NCBI GenBank assembly: GCA_945878845.1
Contig: CAMCUB010000008.1
Location: forward strand, 1 to 64,000
DNA: 64,000 nt
Direction of reading: 5' to 3'
DNA from: Erythrobacter sanguineus
GTDB lineage: Bacteria; Pseudomonadota; Alphaproteobacteria; Sphingomonadales; Sphingomonadaceae
Below the pieces are notes generated by a model that saw only the letters and a program-made list of their open reading frames with translations, searched no databases and was not told the origin of the DNA. The position numbers and the translations under genes were made by a program. Position 1 is the stretch's first letter, and each line of letters starts with the position of its first letter. Of this stretch, positions 61,474 to 64,000 are shown piece by piece.

Positions 61474-63843
61474 ATGAGCTTCCTGCGCCTCTCCTTGGGC
61501 CGCTACCGCCACGACTTGCGATCGGATAGCTGGCGCACCGCCGCGCTGATGATCGTCGCGCTCGCGCTGCTGGTATCGGTCGCCGCGCTGAGCGGCGCCT
61601 TCCGCAGCACCGAAAACCGCCTCGGCGAACTCACCTTCGCACTGTTCGGTCGCGAGGCGAGCGGGCAGGTTCATGTGGTCGAGATGGACGCCGCCAGCAT
61701 GGCCGCGATCCGCCGCTGGCCCTGGCCGCGCGACCATTTTGCGCGCGTGGTGCGCAATCTCGATGCCGCAGGCGTGCGCTCGGTCAGCTTCGATATCGAC
61801 TTCTCGAGCAGCGCCGATCCGGCAGGCGATGCCGCCTTCGGCGCCGCCATCGCTCAGGCACGGGCCCCGGTCGCCCTGCCGACCTTCGCGCAGGCCGCCG
61901 GCTTCGGCGACCGCCGCCAGCTCGATTCGCTCCCCATTCCCGTGCTGCGTGAACACGCCCAGCTCGCCTCGGTCTCGGTCGCGCCCGATCCCGACGGCTA
62001 TGTTCGGCGCCTGCCCTTCGGCACGGTGACGAGCGGCACCGCGCGCCCTTCGCTCGCCGCGACCGTCGCCGGGCGCAACGGGACCGTGGGGGCCGACTTC
62101 CCGGTCGATTTCGCGATCGACCCTGCCAGCGTGCCCCGCCACAGCTTCGTCGCCATTGAGAGCAGGATGTTCCCGCGCGGCAGCCTCGCCGGCAAGGACG
62201 TGATCATCGGCGCGACCGCCATCGAACTGGGCGATCGCTATGCGGTGCCGCAGCACGGGGTGATCCCGGGCGTCATCATCCAGGCTCTGGGGGCCGAGAC
62301 GCTGCGTGGCGGCGTGCCGGTCTACGGATCATGGTCGCTGCCGCTGCTGCTGGCCTGCTTGCCCGCGCTGGCCATCCTTGCCGCCGGACGCCGCCGCGCG
62401 GTGGTGGTGCGCACCGGCCTTGCCGCGCTGGTGCTGGCCGCAGGCTGGCTGGGCATGCGGCTCGGCCTGTCGCTGTGGTTCGAGATCGTCCCCGCGCTCC
62501 TTCTGGTGGCGGCGGCAGGCGCGGTCCGTTACCTCGTGCTCGCCCATCGCTTTGCCGAGCAGCGGCGGCGGATCGATCCCGCTTCGGGCCTGCCCAACCG
62601 TCTCGCTCTCGCAGCCCGGCCTGCGAGCCCGGCTGATCGCTTCGTCATCGCCGCGCAGATCGACGATTTCGACGCGCTCAAGCTCGCGCTCGAGAGCGAC
62701 AGCCTCGGCGTGCTGCTCCGCCGCATCGCCGAACGCCTCCGCGTCGCCAGCGGCGTGCCCGCCATTTACCGCAGCGAGGATCGCACGCTGGTGTGGCTCT
62801 CGCCGCTGCCGATCGACGAGCTCGAATCCCAGCTCAATGGCCTGCGCGCGCTGATGCGCAGCCCCTTCGAGCTTGGCGGCAGGCGGATTGGCGTGTCGCT
62901 GACCTTCGGGGTCGCCGATGCCGACATGGCCGATCCCGCCTGGCTCGCCGCCCATGCCGCGAGCCAGGCCAAGCGCGCCGGCAAGTTCTGGCGGCTCCAC
63001 ACCATCGAGGCGGGCGAGGCCATCAGCCGCGAGCTTTCGCTGCTCGGGGATCTTGACGATGCGCTGAAGAACGGCGGCATCACCGTGCTCTATCAGCCCA
63101 AGCTCAACCTCGTGACGCGCCGGATCGACGCGGTCGAGGCGCTGGTGCGCTGGAACCACCCCGAGCGCGGGTTCCTGCCCCCTGACTTCTTCATCCCGCT
63201 GTTCGAAGAACGTGGCCGTCTCGACGATCTGACGCTGGCGGTGATCGCGCAGGCGCTGATCGACGCGCAAGGCTGGCGCGCGCGCGGGCTCCATATCGGC
63301 GTGGCGGTCAATATCTCGGCCGCGCTGCTGACCGCGGAGAGCTTCGAGACCCGCGCTCTGGCGCTGGTTGCGAAGGGCGGGCTCGCTGCGGGCCTGGTCA
63401 CCTTCGAGGTTACCGAAAGCGCGCAGTTCGAGGATGTGGGCCTCGCCATCGCCGCGCTCGAACGCTTCCGCGCGGCCGGCATCCGCATCTCGATGGACGA
63501 TTATGGCACTGGCCAGTCGGCGCTCAACTACCTCAAGCTGTTGCCCCTGTCCGAGCTGAAGATCGACCGCATGTTCGTGGCGCAGGCCCATGTCGACAAG
63601 GGCGATGCGATGCTGGTGCGATCGACCGTGCAGCTCGCCCACGAACTCGGCCTCAAGGTCGTGGCCGAGGGGATCGAGGAGAGTGCGTGCCTCGAATTCC
63701 TCGGGCAGATCGGCTGCGACTATGCGCAAGGCTATTTCGTCGGGCGGCCGCTGACGGCGGCGGATCTGGCGGCGCTGGCGGCGGAGACCGATGCCGCTGC
63801 CGAGGACTCAGAACGCCAGCCGGTGCGCCTGCGGGTTGCCTGA
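61474..63843 (+). CDS. CHASE2-EAL protein, c-di-GMP phosphodiesterase
   Basis: 789 residues. A membrane anchor (about 22-42) leads into a CHASE2 periplasmic sensor (VVEMDAASMAAIRRWPWPR, then SVSFDIDF). Three further membrane helices lie at about 290-365. A GGDEF-like domain without signature (about 370-525) and a complete EAL domain follow, with EALVRW, NISAALL, FEVTESA, DDYGTG, LKIDRMFV and VAEGIEE. The EAL catalytic residues are intact, so it should hydrolyse c-di-GMP in response to an outside signal. It starts 20 bp after the FecR-domain gene. Confidence 0.9.
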   Translation: MSFLRLSLGRYRHDLRSDSWRTAALMIVALALLVSVAALSGAFRSTENRLGELTFALFGREASGQVHVVEMDAASMAAIRRWPWPRDHFARVVRNLDAAGVRSVSFDIDFSSSADPAGDAAFGAAIAQARAPVALPTFAQAAGFGDRRQLDSLPIPVLREHAQLASVSVAPDPDGYVRRLPFGTVTSGTARPSLAATVAGRNGTVGADFPVDFAIDPASVPRHSFVAIESRMFPRGSLAGKDVIIGATAIELGDRYAVPQHGVIPGVIIQALGAETLRGGVPVYGSWSLPLLLACLPALAILAAGRRRAVVVRTGLAALVLAAGWLGMRLGLSLWFEIVPALLLVAAAGAVRYLVLAHRFAEQRRRIDPASGLPNRLALAARPASPADRFVIAAQIDDFDALKLALESDSLGVLLRRIAERLRVASGVPAIYRSEDRTLVWLSPLPIDELESQLNGLRALMRSPFELGGRRIGVSLTFGVADADMADPAWLAAHAASQAKRAGKFWRLHTIEAGEAISRELSLLGDLDDALKNGGITVLYQPKLNLVTRRIDAVEALVRWNHPERGFLPPDFFIPLFEERGRLDDLTLAVIAQALIDAQGWRARGLHIGVAVNISAALLTAESFETRALALVAKGGLAAGLVTFEVTESAQFEDVGLAIAALERFRAAGIRISMDDYGTGQSALNYLKLLPLSELKIDRMFVAQAHVDKGDAMLVRSTVQLAHELGLKVVAEGIEESACLEFLGQIGCDYAQGYFVGRPLTAADLAALAAETDAAAEDSERQPVRLRVA

Positions 63844-63936
63844 GGCGCGCGAAGGCCCGGCTTCTCAACCCCGCATCTGCCTGTTAGGCTGCCTCACGCA
63901 AGACGCCGCCCAAGCGGCGCGGCGGAGGAGGACGGG

Positions 63937-64000
63937 ATGAAACACATCATCATCGCAGGCGTCGCGGCAGCGGGGCTGGCGGGCTGCGCCACCACCGGCA
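63937..64000 (+). CDS. Lipoprotein, N-terminus only (runs off the window)
   Basis: The ATG follows a GGAGGAGG site. The 21 visible residues, MKHIIIAGVAAAGLAGCATT, form a lipoprotein signal with lipobox LAGC. Nothing more can be said. Confidence 0.75.
   Translation, partial: MKHIIIAGVAAAGLAGCATTG

Noticed and set aside
60763..62256. 497-codon minus-strand frame opposite the FecR and CHASE2 genes
   Set aside because: Its long Pro/Ser/Leu runs are just the complement of the Gly-Asn/Asp repeats.

Overview
The window is chromosomal DNA of a high-GC alphaproteobacterium, most likely of the order Sphingomonadales (Erythrobacteraceae-like). This rests on the gene content: UrcA, GapR/DUF2312, DUF1244, an NDUFA9-like protein, a PQQ alcohol dehydrogenase with a fused cytochrome c domain, UbiG, LysC and a tRNA-Leu(CAG). 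Its codon use is GC-rich. The placement is inferred from families and composition, not from a marker gene. No rRNA, CRISPR array or replication origin of the chromosome was seen.

Layout. 1-3.9 kb is worn DNA: an IS5-type element at the left edge breaks a quinone-oxidoreductase-like gene, followed by an SDR gene and decayed sequence. 3.95-7.5 kb is a very large exported TPR-CHAT protein. 7.6-9.3 kb is a scrambled remnant of an integrated element (two integrase fragments and a ParB fragment) next to tRNA-Leu(CAG). 9.5-10.5 kb is an NDUFA9-like gene and 11.0-12.3 kb an intact IS3-type element. 12.6-30.2 kb is ordinary chromosome: Tat-exported dienelactone-hydrolase-like proteins, a PQQ alcohol dehydrogenase operon, a serine hydrolase, purU and purT, an UrcA protein, a degenerate GGDEF protein, a PilZ-HTH fusion, lysC, ubiG and a glycerophosphodiesterase.

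30.2-53.0 kb is a complete genomic island of about 22.8 kb with visibly lower GC. A large serine recombinase beside the left end inserted it exactly after the active-site Cys codon of an ArsC/Spx-like reductase gene. Both halves of that gene remain at the two ends, and joining the outer island ends rebuilds an attP with 12-bp inverted arms. The island carries its own full-length copy of the interrupted gene just inside the right end. Cargo: a HUH-type Rep-like nuclease, an overlapping run of small genes (DUF6641-like, two paralogous miniproteins, DUF3768), DUF2188, an 'FxNCPFD' protein of defence type, a single-domain tyrosine recombinase, an anti-phage dCTP deaminase, a SNF2 ATPase + type III Mod + Res operon, a tRNA-guanine-transglycosylase paralogue of the DpdA type with a 619-residue unknown partner, a Trp-rich unknown protein and a short H-NS-like protein. 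The genes suggest layered defence: nucleotide depletion, restriction-modification, and possibly guanine replacement in DNA.

53.1-64.0 kb returns to chromosome: ruvC, a YebC-type regulator, a CPBP protease, UPF0145, gapR, DUF1244 and pyk. It ends with a two-partner-secretion type outer membrane protein, a FecR-domain protein with a long Gly-Asn/Asp repeat tail, and a CHASE2-EAL signalling protein; these three look like one functional locus. A lipoprotein gene runs off the right edge.
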